Origin: an uncultured bacterium
GTDB taxonomy: Bacteria > Bacillota > Clostridia > Lachnospirales > Lachnospiraceae
Direction of reading: 5' to 3'
Assembly: GCA_947073545.1 (NCBI GenBank)
Contig: CAMTMP010000037.1
Coordinates: forward strand, 1-37,419
DNA: 37,419 nucleotides
Numbering within the stretch: position 1 is the first letter of the stretch; each line of letters begins with the position of its first letter. Below the pieces are notes generated by a model. That model made no database searches, had not been told where the DNA came from, and saw nothing but the letters and a program-made list of their open reading frames with translations. Of this stretch, positions 5,976-14,335 are shown one piece after another. The position numbers and the translations under genes were made by a program.

Positions 5976-7130
5976 TCAACATCCAAAAATCCTCTGTGCC
6001 CTCCGCATGTTCTCCGATACATCAATACCAAAGGGACACCTTCTCGTGCAGGAGCCGCAGTGAACGCAGTCCTCTCCTGTCACCAATAGCGCTGCATACC
6101 GTTCCCTCAATTCATCTGTCATCTCTTTTTCCGCCATGTCAGCCAGTTTCGTCACTTCAGCAATGTCAATCTTTTTAGGGCATGGCTGACAATGATTACA
6201 GTACATGCACTGGTTTGCGAACTGCCCCACCAGACTTTCCTGAATTTCGCTGAAATCCTTTTCCTCCTCGCTCGCTGTCAGATATGCCAATGACTGATTC
6301 AACTCATCTACGTTTGCAAATCCCGGAACGGGACAAGCCACCTGCGGGAACGAAAGGACATAGCTGATACACTGGACAGGCGTAAGGCTTAATAAGCCTT
6401 TCAGTCTCCCTTCTTCATGGCTTTTGAGAATATTACCCGCTGCAAATGGTTTCATGGCCACAATCGGTACGCCCTGCTTCCCACAAAGTTCATAAAGTTC
6501 CTGCTTTGATGGATATGCCGCCTTTTCCTCCTCTGTCATGGATTTTACCTCCCGGCCCTTCATCCTTGCATCCGCCGTATCCTGCGGAAGAAGATTAAAC
6601 AGTGGATTGACCGGAAACATCAGCACATCAATCTTTCCGCTCTTTACCGCATTCAGTGCAATCTTCGTGTTATGGCTGCTAAGACCGATAAATCCCACGC
6701 GCCCGGTATCTTTTAACTCTTTGGCATAGGCATACATCCAGCCATTTAGTATTTCATTCAGATCTGCTTCATCATCACAGTTATGCAGAAACAGAACGTC
6801 TATGTAGTCTGTATCCAGCTTTTCATAAAACTGCCGCAGAAAATCTTTGCAAAGCGCTTCATCCCTTGTTTTTACATACTGTCCGTCTTTATCGGCACAT
6901 CCCAGATGCCCGGCCAGGCATATCTTATCCCGGACTCCCTTCAATGCCTTTCCGTAATATTCCCTCGTTGTGGGAGTCCCTACAAACAAATCGAAGTAAT
7001 TGATTCCTGCATCCACGGCAGCACGCACCAGATCAAAAATCTGTTTCTCATCTGCTGTCCACACATATTCGCAGCCCATGCCGATAGCGCTTACCCTTAG
7101 CCCTGTCTTTCCAAAATCCCTGTAAATCAC
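5976..7130 (-). CDS. Aldo/keto reductase with C-terminal 4Fe-4S ferredoxin domain
   Basis: A 384-residue protein with GTG start at 7130 behind AGGAGGAG. Residues 1-290 form an aldo/keto reductase barrel (FGKTGLRVSAIGMGC, VLFLHNCDD, GFIGLSSHN, PVPGFANVDEL). The C-terminus holds two four-cysteine clusters: Cys308/311/314/317 and Cys355/358/361/365. Families of this build are presumed to pass electrons between NAD(P)H and an organic substrate. Where catalytic Tyr normally follows Asp in the D-x(4)-Y motif, this protein reads DLFVGTPT, so the classical tyrosine appears absent. It lies 18 bases after apbE in an apparent flavin/redox operon. The substrate is unknown. Confidence 0.92.
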   Translation of the reverse strand: MIYRDFGKTGLRVSAIGMGCEYVWTADEKQIFDLVRAAVDAGINYFDLFVGTPTTREYYGKALKGVRDKICLAGHLGCADKDGQYVKTRDEALCKDFLRQFYEKLDTDYIDVLFLHNCDDEADLNEILNGWMYAYAKELKDTGRVGFIGLSSHNTKIALNAVKSGKIDVLMFPVNPLFNLLPQDTADARMKGREVKSMTEEEKAAYPSKQELYELCGKQGVPIVAMKPFAAGNILKSHEEGRLKGLLSLTPVQCISYVLSFPQVACPVPGFANVDELNQSLAYLTASEEEKDFSEIQESLVGQFANQCMYCNHCQPCPKKIDIAEVTKLADMAEKEMTDELRERYAALLVTGEDCVHCGSCTRRCPFGIDVSENMRRAQRIFGC

Positions 7131-7148
7131 TTACTGCTCCTCCTTCCA

Positions 7149-8180
7149 TCAGTCGATGACATTGATTTTCATATTTCTATATTCACTATTTAAGGAAAAA
7201 CTGTCCCTTATACCCTCTGTCAGATATATATCTCCATCTTCCATAATCAGGATCATTTCATAATTCCGGTGCTGTCTCCAGTAATCCTGTGCATTTTCCA
7301 ATCCCATGACAAAAAGCGCAGTAGAAAGCGCATCACACAATTTCCCTTCACTGGCGATGACTGATACCGAAGCAATGCCGTTTTCCACCGGATGCCCTGT
7401 TGCCGGATCAATAATATGCCCATACACTTTTCCATCCTCTCCAATGAAAAAACGCTCATAATTTCCGGAAGTAACCACCGCCACGTCTGAAACCTGAATG
7501 ATTCCAAGTACGCCACCCGAAAAGGGATCTTTCAATCCGACACGCCAGTCACTCCCATCCGGCTTTGTCCCGATTGCCTGAATATTTCCCCCTATGTCAA
7601 GCAATGCAGCGGTAATACCACGTTCACGCAAAATCTGTGCCGCTTCATCCCCTGCATATCCTTTCCCCACGGCACCCAGATCAATCATACCACCGGGTTC
7701 CATTTGAATTTGGTCATTATTCAATTCAACTTTATCGTAACCGACTTTTTCTAAAAGTTCCGCCAGTTCTGTCTCTGCCGGGACACGGTTCTCTCCTGTT
7801 GTAAATCCCCATGCAGTCAGAACCGGGTAAATCGTTGGTTCCAAAGCTCCGTTTGTTTCCTCTGCCATATCTAACGCATAAGAAAGCAGTTCCGCAGTCT
7901 TCCAGTCCACCGTTACAGTCTGCCCGCTGCTGTGATTGACCGCATAGACATCACTGTTTTTATCTGTAACAGACCATAATTCCTCCAGCTCCCTTATTTT
8001 GTCTTGCGCTGCGAGGACGGCCGGCTCTGCATCCGCCCCGTATGCCGTAAAAGTCATGTATGTATCCATTGCAAAAAAAGACTCCGAATGCTCCGCCATA
8101 TCCTGATTTTGTTTCCATGAACATCCGCCGATACCCAACATCAGCATACACATCATGCAACAAATGTTGATTTTCTTCAT
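7149..8180 (-). CDS. apbE: FAD:protein FMN transferase (ApbE), lipoprotein
   Basis: A 343-residue protein that moves FMN from FAD to a Thr/Ser of a target protein outside the cytoplasmic membrane. The first 20 residues form a lipoprotein signal ending LGIGGC, with Cys20 as the lipidation site. Family motifs are present: AMDTYMTF, MIDLGAVGKGYAGD, LLDIGGNIQAIG, HIIDPATGHPV and the metal-binding DALSTALFVMG. Its ATG overlaps the stop of the DUF4405-type membrane gene by four bases, so the two are translationally coupled. The nearby membrane protein or another redox partner may be the flavinylated target, though I see no obvious flavinylation motif next to it. Confidence 0.96.
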   Translation of the reverse strand: MKKINICCMMCMLMLGIGGCSWKQNQDMAEHSESFFAMDTYMTFTAYGADAEPAVLAAQDKIRELEELWSVTDKNSDVYAVNHSSGQTVTVDWKTAELLSYALDMAEETNGALEPTIYPVLTAWGFTTGENRVPAETELAELLEKVGYDKVELNNDQIQMEPGGMIDLGAVGKGYAGDEAAQILRERGITAALLDIGGNIQAIGTKPDGSDWRVGLKDPFSGGVLGIIQVSDVAVVTSGNYERFFIGEDGKVYGHIIDPATGHPVENGIASVSVIASEGKLCDALSTALFVMGLENAQDYWRQHRNYEMILIMEDGDIYLTEGIRDSFSLNSEYRNMKINVID

Positions 8181-8860
8181 TTCTCATTCCGCCCCTTGCC
8201 AATCATTCTTAGGCTCACACAGACATAATTCCCAATCCATATAAACAGTCCCATAACCGCAATATAATCCAGGTAGAAAAATACCAGTGGTTCCTCATAC
8301 TCGAAAAAGACAAAATGGCTCCTGAGCAGCATATAAATTCCGATGTCTCTCCTTATAAAAGCGTATACGCCATATCCTGCAATCACCAGTGCCAGAATGC
8401 GCAGCACCCACTTCCGTACTGCAGACGGTTTCGGGAAAAACTTCTTTGCCATTCCCATCATCATGCTCCAATGAAACCCAAGATGAACGGACATCAGTAC
8501 AAATCCCCAATAAGCGGAAAGCATATGCAGATTCCTCGCAAAAGAACGCCCGCCTTTTATGGGAAGAAAAGACAGCGCATGACGGGACAGGATAATTCCG
8601 CTTACCATTAAGCCGGCCATTGCGCAAAGTATCAATAATACAAGTCCTGTCTGCATGATGCGCACAGGATTGTATCTCCCTCTTAGAAGGTTTCTGATCC
8701 AGCTGCCGTTTAAGATATGGTGGATGACAAAAAGGACAAACATTCCAATGCCGATCCATTCATGGGCTGCCTGTCCGACCAGCTCATATGCCATGAGTAA
8801 CAGCAGCGCCGCCGTCATTCCAATATCAACTGCCAGTTTTAAAATCATCTTCGGTTTCAT
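8177..8860 (-). CDS. DUF4405-type heme/redox membrane protein
   Basis: A 227-residue integral membrane protein with about six hydrophobic helices. Histidines sit inside or beside helices (IHHILNGSW, LHMLSAYWGF, VHLGFHWSM), as in DUF4405 and cytochrome-b-like proteins that bind heme. The positive-inside signal NLLRGRYNPVR follows the second helix. In such clusters it is thought to relay electrons across the membrane to extracytoplasmic flavoproteins. The coupling to apbE supports that. Heme binding is inferred from histidine placement. Confidence 0.85.
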   Translation of the reverse strand: MKPKMILKLAVDIGMTAALLLLMAYELVGQAAHEWIGIGMFVLFVIHHILNGSWIRNLLRGRYNPVRIMQTGLVLLILCAMAGLMVSGIILSRHALSFLPIKGGRSFARNLHMLSAYWGFVLMSVHLGFHWSMMMGMAKKFFPKPSAVRKWVLRILALVIAGYGVYAFIRRDIGIYMLLRSHFVFFEYEEPLVFFYLDYIAVMGLFIWIGNYVCVSLRMIGKGRNEK

Positions 8861-8878
8861 TCCGGTTCCCTCGCATTT

Positions 8879-9514
8879 CTAACGGATAAAATTTGTAAAT
8901 ACAGGCGTTTCCTGTTCCGGCAGTTCTACACCAACCTTGCGCGCCACCTCTTTACAGCGCAGCATATACGCCATATTCCTGCCCAGAACCCGCATGGTAT
9001 ATAGTCCCTCCGCATCCTGTCTTGCCTGCTCTGCATTTGCACCGTGGATCATGTTCCAGTAGCGGGAAGATACCACAGGCATTTCCTGAATGGTAAAATA
9101 TTTATTTAGCTGGTCAAATGTCACCGTTGTACCGGCCCTGCGTGCGGAAACGACTGCCGCTGCAGGTTTCATGTAAAACGCCTTATTCCCGTTTCCACGC
9201 AGTTCAGAGTAGAACAGCCGGTCCATAAAAGCTGTCATATTTCCGGCTGCGCCTGCATAGTGGACAGGGCCTCCAAACACAAATCCGTCCGCCCCATACG
9301 CTTTCTCCCGGAAACAGTTTACTGCGTCGTCAAAAACACAGCAGCCCTTTTCCCCGCATTTCAGACAGGCAATACATCCCCCTATGGGTTTATTGCCAAT
9401 CCAGAAAATTTCCGTCTCAATACCCTCTTTATTCAAGGTATCTGCCACCTCGCAAAGCGCCGTATAAGTACAGCCTTCCTTATGGGGACTGCCATTTGCT
9501 AAAAGTACCTTCAT
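8879..9514 (-). CDS. NADPH-dependent FMN reductase / flavodoxin-like protein
   Basis: A 211-residue protein that I start at ATG 9514 (behind AGGAGGAG) rather than 18 bases further up. The flavodoxin-like P loop is visible as LLANGSPHKEGCT, followed by CLKCGEKGCCVFDD, a cysteine-rich segment typical of the iron-sulfur flavoprotein branch (CxxC...C), and by GGPVHYAGAAGNM, the FMN-cradling loop. It probably reduces flavin or a small substrate using NAD(P)H. It lies 18 bases upstream of the membrane gene, in the same operon. Confidence 0.9.
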   Translation of the reverse strand: MKVLLANGSPHKEGCTYTALCEVADTLNKEGIETEIFWIGNKPIGGCIACLKCGEKGCCVFDDAVNCFREKAYGADGFVFGGPVHYAGAAGNMTAFMDRLFYSELRGNGNKAFYMKPAAAVVSARRAGTTVTFDQLNKYFTIQEMPVVSSRYWNMIHGANAEQARQDAEGLYTMRVLGRNMAYMLRCKEVARKVGVELPEQETPVFTNFIR

Positions 9515-9534
9515 TGCTTCTCCTCCTATCATTT

Positions 9535-10251
9535 TTATATCTTTCTGTTTTGGGGCTGATAATTCAGGCGTAGCCCCCCGTCCCCTATCTGCTCTGTTTC
9601 CCTTAATAGGAACTCTACCGGTTCGCCTTCCGTAAAGGACTGAATCTGTGTAAATAAAGATGCCGTACCGCAGCCGCCATCCGTTACCGGCGCCAAAAAC
9701 AGGCTGAGTTCATCGACCATACCAGCCTGAAGAAAACTCCAGTTCACGATACCTCCCCCACAGATCAGCAGCTTTTCGATGTGAAAAAGTTGATACAGCT
9801 TTTTCATTGCCGCCTCACAGTCCAGTTCCTTTTCACCTGCAATAATATAGGAAACTCCTGTTTTCCGCAGACAGGCTTTATAAGCTGCCGGAGTGGAAGC
9901 CGTCAAAACCTCTATCACATGAGCCGGCGCTCTCCCTTTATTGCAAAATATCCCCGATTCCCATCCGATTTCACCGTCCACATCCACTGAAACAAAATAC
10001 AGGTCTGCCCTGTCATCCGCCACAAAATCCCCTTCCGGCACTTCCTCCGTTTTTTCCAATACAGGCTTTCGGAAACCGGTAAATTCCTTTGTTGTAGTGG
10101 TTCCATACAGTAACGCTCTCGCATTCATCTCTGTCCGGTATCTCCCATACTCTGCACCAAGGACTCCTGCTGCTTCCGTCCCCATAAACGGCCCTGTTAT
10201 CTTTCCGTCTAAGGAACTTAAAATATGGCAGATTACATACGGTCTTTCCAT
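9535..10251 (-). CDS. RibD C-terminal / dihydrofolate-reductase-like protein
   Basis: A 238-residue protein with the fold of the RibD reductase domain: PYVICHILSSLDGKITG at the N-terminus (the SLDGKI motif), YRTEMNARALLYGTTT, and LLICGGGIVNWSFLQAG with LSLFLAPV near the C-terminus (the GGG cofactor loop). Free-standing members reduce uncharacterised substrates with NADPH. There is no deaminase domain, so it is not bifunctional RibD. A GAGGA ribosome binding site precedes the ATG at 10251. Confidence 0.9.
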   Translation of the reverse strand: MERPYVICHILSSLDGKITGPFMGTEAAGVLGAEYGRYRTEMNARALLYGTTTTKEFTGFRKPVLEKTEEVPEGDFVADDRADLYFVSVDVDGEIGWESGIFCNKGRAPAHVIEVLTASTPAAYKACLRKTGVSYIIAGEKELDCEAAMKKLYQLFHIEKLLICGGGIVNWSFLQAGMVDELSLFLAPVTDGGCGTASLFTQIQSFTEGEPVEFLLRETEQIGDGGLRLNYQPQNRKI

Positions 10252-10266
10252 TCAGCTTTTTCCTCC

Positions 10267-10716
10267 TCAGATACCTTTCCCAAGTTTTTCCGCCTCATTT
10301 TTATTCGTTGCCATTCCCGCATATTCAAAACCATAGAGCTTTGCAAAACGGTTCATGGTATACTCGCCCGCCTCCAGCATCCATTTTTCAGGAGCTGCGC
10401 CTTGAAACAGAAAATATAATTTTCTCCCCGAAAACACGCCATTTTCCACTAAACCATAAAAACGGTCAAGCACATTGCGCACGGAACCGCAGATATTGTG
10501 CCAGTACAGCGGCGAACCGACCACGACCACTTCCGCTTCTTTCATCTTTGCGATAACCTCCACAAGTTGGTCGTCCTCAAACGTCTGTCCATAGCTCCCA
10601 ATCCGGTAATCTGTCAGGTTTAAGGTTTCATACTCTTTCCCTGCCAAAAGCGCTTCCGCCAGTGCCGCCGTGTTTCCTTTCTTATTCGGGCTTCCGTTAA
10701 TAAATAAAATTTTCAT
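10267..10716 (-). CDS. Flavodoxin-fold NAD(P)H:FMN oxidoreductase
   Basis: A 149-residue protein with ATG at 10716 after GGAGGA; an ATG five codons upstream has its own start embedded in that site. The N-terminus KILFINGSPNKKGNTAAL is the FMN phosphate-binding loop, and GSPLYWHNICGSVRNVLDR is the second FMN loop. There is no cysteine cluster, unlike its neighbour at 8879-9514. It is probably a small quinone or flavin reductase of the redox operon. Confidence 0.9.
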   Translation of the reverse strand: MKILFINGSPNKKGNTAALAEALLAGKEYETLNLTDYRIGSYGQTFEDDQLVEVIAKMKEAEVVVVGSPLYWHNICGSVRNVLDRFYGLVENGVFSGRKLYFLFQGAAPEKWMLEAGEYTMNRFAKLYGFEYAGMATNKNEAEKLGKGI

Positions 10717-10779
10717 CCTGTCTTCCTCCATTTTCTTTATATAAGATTTGAATTACTATAACCTGCAATAGACGAGCGC

Positions 10780-11859
10780 CTACTTTTCCTCTGCCCACAG
10801 CCAGATCAAACCGTTATAAATATACTGCAGGGCGGCATTCCCATCATGCGCATTTCCCTCCTGCACCCGGTATGCCAAATTACCCGCCCTTTCATTATCC
10901 GCATCAACAAAAATACCGCCAGGCGCATTTATCATTGCCTGAATCTGATTGGTAAATGCCGCATAAGCAAAGTCCTCTGTACCGGACATGGCATAAATAA
11001 AGAAATCCTCAGAGCCATATCCCGCTTCCGTCACCAGCCGCTCCATATACGCCCCGTCAGAGGTTAGATTGCCGCTGGATGGCAGGAAATACCGAAAATA
11101 GTCCATGCAGTATTGGAACGTATGCCATGTAGTGACCGAACCCATGGAAAATCCGGCAAAAGCACGGTGGCTGCGGCTTTCCGTCAGTTCCTGCCAAGAA
11201 GTCCCCTCTGCGTAGGTACGATACTTTCCCTCCACAGCCGGAATCAGGTCATTCATCAGTTCGTTGTGATAATTGTCCGTCAGCCGCAGCGCCAGACCAT
11301 AATCCGCACTATCCTCCGAACTCGTATTGTTATAGGTCGGGCATACCACGATTACCGGCGTCATTCTCCCGTCCTGTATGGCATGGTCGAGTACATTTTT
11401 CAATTCATGTGGATTTTCCGGCGTGCCAAGATATGTCTCCTCATTGCTCCATCCTCCGTGCATCAGGTAAAGCACATTGTATTGCTGTTCTCCCGAATAG
11501 CCATATGGCAGATATACATATGCCGTTTTTGTGAGCTGAGTGGTCTGAGCTTCATAACTCATGGATTCCCATGTCTGGTATTCTAATCGCTCCACTGTCC
11601 CCTGCTCTGATGCCGCTCCAAAATATTCCTCTGGTATCTGCTCCAGTTCTTCCGGTATTTGCCCCGAACCCGTCTGTTTATTCATAGGGACCACGTCCTC
11701 CTCCGATCCTGTAGTTTCTTCCTTTACAGTATCCGCATTTTCCGTCTCTGCTGAATAAACTGCGCTGTCTCCGTATTCTGTCTCTGTCTGCCTCCCGGAG
11801 CATGCCGTACACAATACGGCCAATGTCAGTGCCAGTATCCGGCTCATCCTGCGTTTCAT
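10780..11859 (-). CDS. Putative esterase, lipoprotein
   Basis: A 359-residue protein with a lipoprotein-type signal (basic MKRRMSR, hydrophobic stretch, Cys20) and a Ser/Thr/Glu-rich linker of about 60 residues. The alpha/beta-hydrolase domain of the esterase D / PF00756 type follows: VLYLMHGGW for the oxyanion region, AGFSMGS with nucleophile Ser238, and His338 in GNAHDGNAAL. It acts outside the membrane, possibly deacylating a sugar or peptide. Similar domains occur on feruloyl and acetyl-xylan esterases, but no carbohydrate-binding module is present. Confidence 0.9.
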   Translation of the reverse strand: MKRRMSRILALTLAVLCTACSGRQTETEYGDSAVYSAETENADTVKEETTGSEEDVVPMNKQTGSGQIPEELEQIPEEYFGAASEQGTVERLEYQTWESMSYEAQTTQLTKTAYVYLPYGYSGEQQYNVLYLMHGGWSNEETYLGTPENPHELKNVLDHAIQDGRMTPVIVVCPTYNNTSSEDSADYGLALRLTDNYHNELMNDLIPAVEGKYRTYAEGTSWQELTESRSHRAFAGFSMGSVTTWHTFQYCMDYFRYFLPSSGNLTSDGAYMERLVTEAGYGSEDFFIYAMSGTEDFAYAAFTNQIQAMINAPGGIFVDADNERAGNLAYRVQEGNAHDGNAALQYIYNGLIWLWAEEK

Positions 11860-11876
11860 GCGAATTGCCCTCCCTG

Positions 11877-12659
11877 CTAATATCCTAATCCTCCGAGCCA
11901 GTCCGCCACATCACCGGCAGCTCCTGCCACATCTCTTTCGCTGACGGTAAAACCGTCTGTGATCACTTCCGCACCCGGCTCCAGATCCTGAATGGTTTCA
12001 ATGGTCCCCGAAAAGCGGCTTCCGTTATGCACATTAAAAGGAATGATTGTTTTCCCCGAAAAATCATATTCATCAAAAAAACTGTATAGAGCCTGCGGCA
12101 TGTCATACCACCATGTAGGGTATCCGACAAAAATAACATCATAATCGTCCGGATTTTCTATATGGCTCGTCAGCTCCGGCCGCGCGTCTTCCTCCTGTTC
12201 TTCTGCAACATAATCTATTAACGCACCGCCGTCTCCGGAATAATCCACGGATGTCTGTATGGAAAAAAGTGTCCCGCCCGTCTGAGCCTGAATCATATCT
12301 GCCACTGCCCGAAGACGGCCTTTTGCCTCCCCATCCACTGTCGTCACGCTTGCGGAGGAAACCACGTCCACGTCACTGTTCTCACCTGCGGTAAAATAAG
12401 CAACCAAAACTTTGCTTTCACCTGTGTTCTCTGTATTTTCTGCATCGGTCATTTCACTTTGTTGCAGGTCTTCATCGGATATTTTTCCAGAAGTATTCCC
12501 TTGAGCTCCCACACTGCTCTGACCCGTTTCCTCAGAGGCAGGAATATCGTTCTGCGCACTGCCGCCGTTTACAGGCGGTTCCGTCTTTCCACAGCCTGCT
12601 GTTTGTAATGCAAGAACCACACCGATTAAAATTGCCCCTAATTTCTTTCTATTCTCCAT
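11877..12659 (-). CDS. Lipoprotein flavodoxin
   Basis: A 260-residue protein. I choose the ATG at 12659 because AAAGGA lies nine bases upstream, while an ATG three codons earlier touches it. A signal with LQTAGC places lipid on about Cys23, followed by a Ser/Gly/Glu-rich linker. The flavodoxin domain starts at KVLVAYFTAGENSDV and includes VGYPTWWYDMPQALYSFF (the aromatic FMN-stacking loop) and NVHNGSRFSG. The protein should carry FMN on the outer face of the membrane, consistent with the membrane electron-transfer theme of the cluster. Confidence 0.92.
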   Translation of the reverse strand: MENRKKLGAILIGVVLALQTAGCGKTEPPVNGGSAQNDIPASEETGQSSVGAQGNTSGKISDEDLQQSEMTDAENTENTGESKVLVAYFTAGENSDVDVVSSASVTTVDGEAKGRLRAVADMIQAQTGGTLFSIQTSVDYSGDGGALIDYVAEEQEEDARPELTSHIENPDDYDVIFVGYPTWWYDMPQALYSFFDEYDFSGKTIIPFNVHNGSRFSGTIETIQDLEPGAEVITDGFTVSERDVAGAAGDVADWLGGLGY

Positions 12660-12693
12660 CCTCAACATTCCTTTCTAAAAAATTCTTTCCTTT

Positions 12694-12722
12694 ATTATAG
12701 AAAAATCGAGACCTCATAAGAA
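12694..12722 (-). promoter_or_regulatory. Weak promoter candidate for the flavodoxin operon
   Basis: A perfect TATAAT (12699-12694, minus strand) lies about 35 bases before the flavodoxin start. The -35 position at 17-base spacing reads TTCTTA, a poor match. An activator might be needed. Confidence 0.4.
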
Positions 12723-12732
12723 GTCTCGATTT
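12698..12732 (-). terminator. Intrinsic terminator between the CMD gene and flavodoxin
   Basis: On the minus strand AAATCGAGAC (12732-12723) pairs with GTCTCGATTT (12712-12703) and is followed by TTTTTC. It ends the CMD-like transcript and overlaps the promoter region of the flavodoxin gene. Confidence 0.8.
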
Positions 12733-12874
12733 GTTCATCAGTTTATACCTTAAGTTTATAACTGATCCATATTGTTCCGTCAGTTTTTCACAGCTTCGCT
12801 CATCTTCTTTCGCCAGATATTCCTAACTGACCCTTTCTACCGAATGTTGCCAGCAGAGTCTGCTCTCCTCGGGA

Positions 12875-13201
12875 TTAATCTTCTGTTCCATATACTTCCT
12901 GAATCATTGGAAATGTACTCCATGCTTTCGGCCAGCCGCAGTAAAACGCAAGTTGTGTCACGATTTCCACCGCTTCTTCCTTTGTAATTCCATGTTCCTT
13001 TCCAAGTACCAGATGGGATTTTAACTGCGGGTACAATCCTGCTGAAAAGAGCGCCGCAATAGTGATCATACTCCGGTCCCTTGCTGAAAGCTGTTCCTCC
13101 CTCGACCATACCTCCCCAAATAAAATATCATCATTTAATTCCGCAAATTTAGGTGCCAAATCTCCCAGTCTGTCCCTTCCTGCTGTCTGCTTTTTTGCCA
13201 T
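12875..13201 (-). CDS. Carboxymuconolactone decarboxylase-family protein
   Basis: A 108-residue protein with the CMD/AhpD-like helical fold: FGEVWSREEQLSARDRSMITIAAL, then GLYPQLKSHLVLGKEHGITKEEAVEIVTQLAFYCGWPKA. Only one cysteine is present near the active site, so the CxxC of AhpD peroxidases is lacking and a decarboxylase-like or unknown role is more likely. Such genes often pair with aldo/keto reductases and flavodoxins in Clostridia. An AGGAA ribosome binding site precedes the ATG at 13201. Confidence 0.92.
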   Translation of the reverse strand: MAKKQTAGRDRLGDLAPKFAELNDDILFGEVWSREEQLSARDRSMITIAALFSAGLYPQLKSHLVLGKEHGITKEEAVEIVTQLAFYCGWPKAWSTFPMIQEVYGTED

Positions 13202-13317
13202 AAATTCCTACCGCCTTTCCCTTTTTAATATTTCTTCATGCTTTCCTGTTTCAGTTCGCAGAACATTGTGCCAATGTCTTGCGTCCACATCTGTATTTTC
13301 CTAAAGCGCCCTTTGGC

Positions 13318-14040
13318 TCAGTGAATGTTCCTTCCGCAGAGCATTTTGACAAACGCCGGGTCATCATGGTTGACAATCTCACTGTGTCCCAGGTCTTTTG
13401 CCGCAATTTTCGCCATCTCGTCATCCGTAAGCGTAAAATCCCAAATGTCGATATTCTGCTCCATCCTTTCCACATGCACCGATTTCGGAATAATGGACAC
13501 GCCGCGCTGTACATTCCATTTCAAAACGACCTGCGCCGCACTCTTGCCGTATTTTTTCCCAATCTCCACAAGTTCCGGATCGGTAAAGATGCCATGCCTG
13601 CCTTCTGCCAGCGGTCCCCATGCCTGCGGCGCCACGCCATATGCTTTCATATTTTCAAGGGCTTTTGCCTGCACAAAGAACGGATGCAGTTCTACCTGAT
13701 TGACGGCAGGAATCACATCTACGTTTTCACAAAGATTGGCAAGGATTGCCGGATAAAAGTTTGCCACGCCCACAGCCTTTGCAAGCCCTTCCTTATAGGC
13801 CTTCTCAATCCCGCGATATGCCGCAAAATAATCTCCCATAGGCTGATGAAGCAGGATGAGGTCAACATAGGACATATCCAGCTTTGCCAGGGATGACTTG
13901 ACAGCCTCATATGCCGTTTCTTCGCTTTTTGCATCCTGCACCCATACCTTTGTAGTGATGAAAAGTTCTTCCCTTGTAGCCAGCCCGTCCGCAACCGCCC
14001 TCTTTACACCTTTGCCGACTGCTTCCTCAGAGAAGTGTTG
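13318..14040 (-). pseudogene. Aldo/keto reductase, 5'-truncated
   Basis: The frame runs without a start from a TGA at 14041-14043. Aldo/keto reductase similarity begins abruptly near FSEEAVGKGVKRAV and continues through REELFITTKVWV, SYVDLILLHQP, VGVANFYP, NQVELHPFF, LAEGRHGIF and VSIIPKSV to a natural end. Complete members carry about 50 more residues in front, with the first strand and the Asp-Tyr active-site motif. These are missing, so the enzyme cannot work as such. An internal ATG at 13941 could only give a shorter, dead fragment. The cut coincides with the change to AT-rich DNA and the end of the large operon, so it is probably an insertion or deletion junction. Confidence 0.85.
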
Positions 14041-14335
14041 TCAAGTGTGTTTGTAAAATTATTTTCGATAAGAATCTGAAATTTTGAACATCAGAAGAAG
14101 AACTTCAATATCTTAGAATATTACGGAATGAACGCAACCAATAGAGTTACAGTTTACAAAAGAAGTGAAGAATTATTTCTATAATCATCATACATATAAA
14201 CAGGCGGTCACGATGACCGCCGATAAAACTTACACTTTTGGAAAACCAAAAATCTGTTCTTTTTTTACCCCAATCACGCAAAACCATATTCATAGACTCA
14301 TAATCTCCAATCCCAAAACACGGTCTTAGCTATTA
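14041..14335. other. Junction stretch with terminator-like hairpin
   Basis: There is no convincing gene. A hairpin GGCGGTCA-CGA-TGACCGCC lies at 14203-14221, about 115 bases after the last gene of the big operon, and may end its transcript, although its T tract is poor. A short open frame on the plus strand ending near 14182 could be a decayed fragment; I do not recognise it. Confidence 0.45.

Noticed and set aside
13318..13941. Complete aldo/keto reductase starting at ATG 13941
   Set aside because: Similarity continues upstream of this ATG without a start and the active-site front end is missing, so it is a truncated gene.
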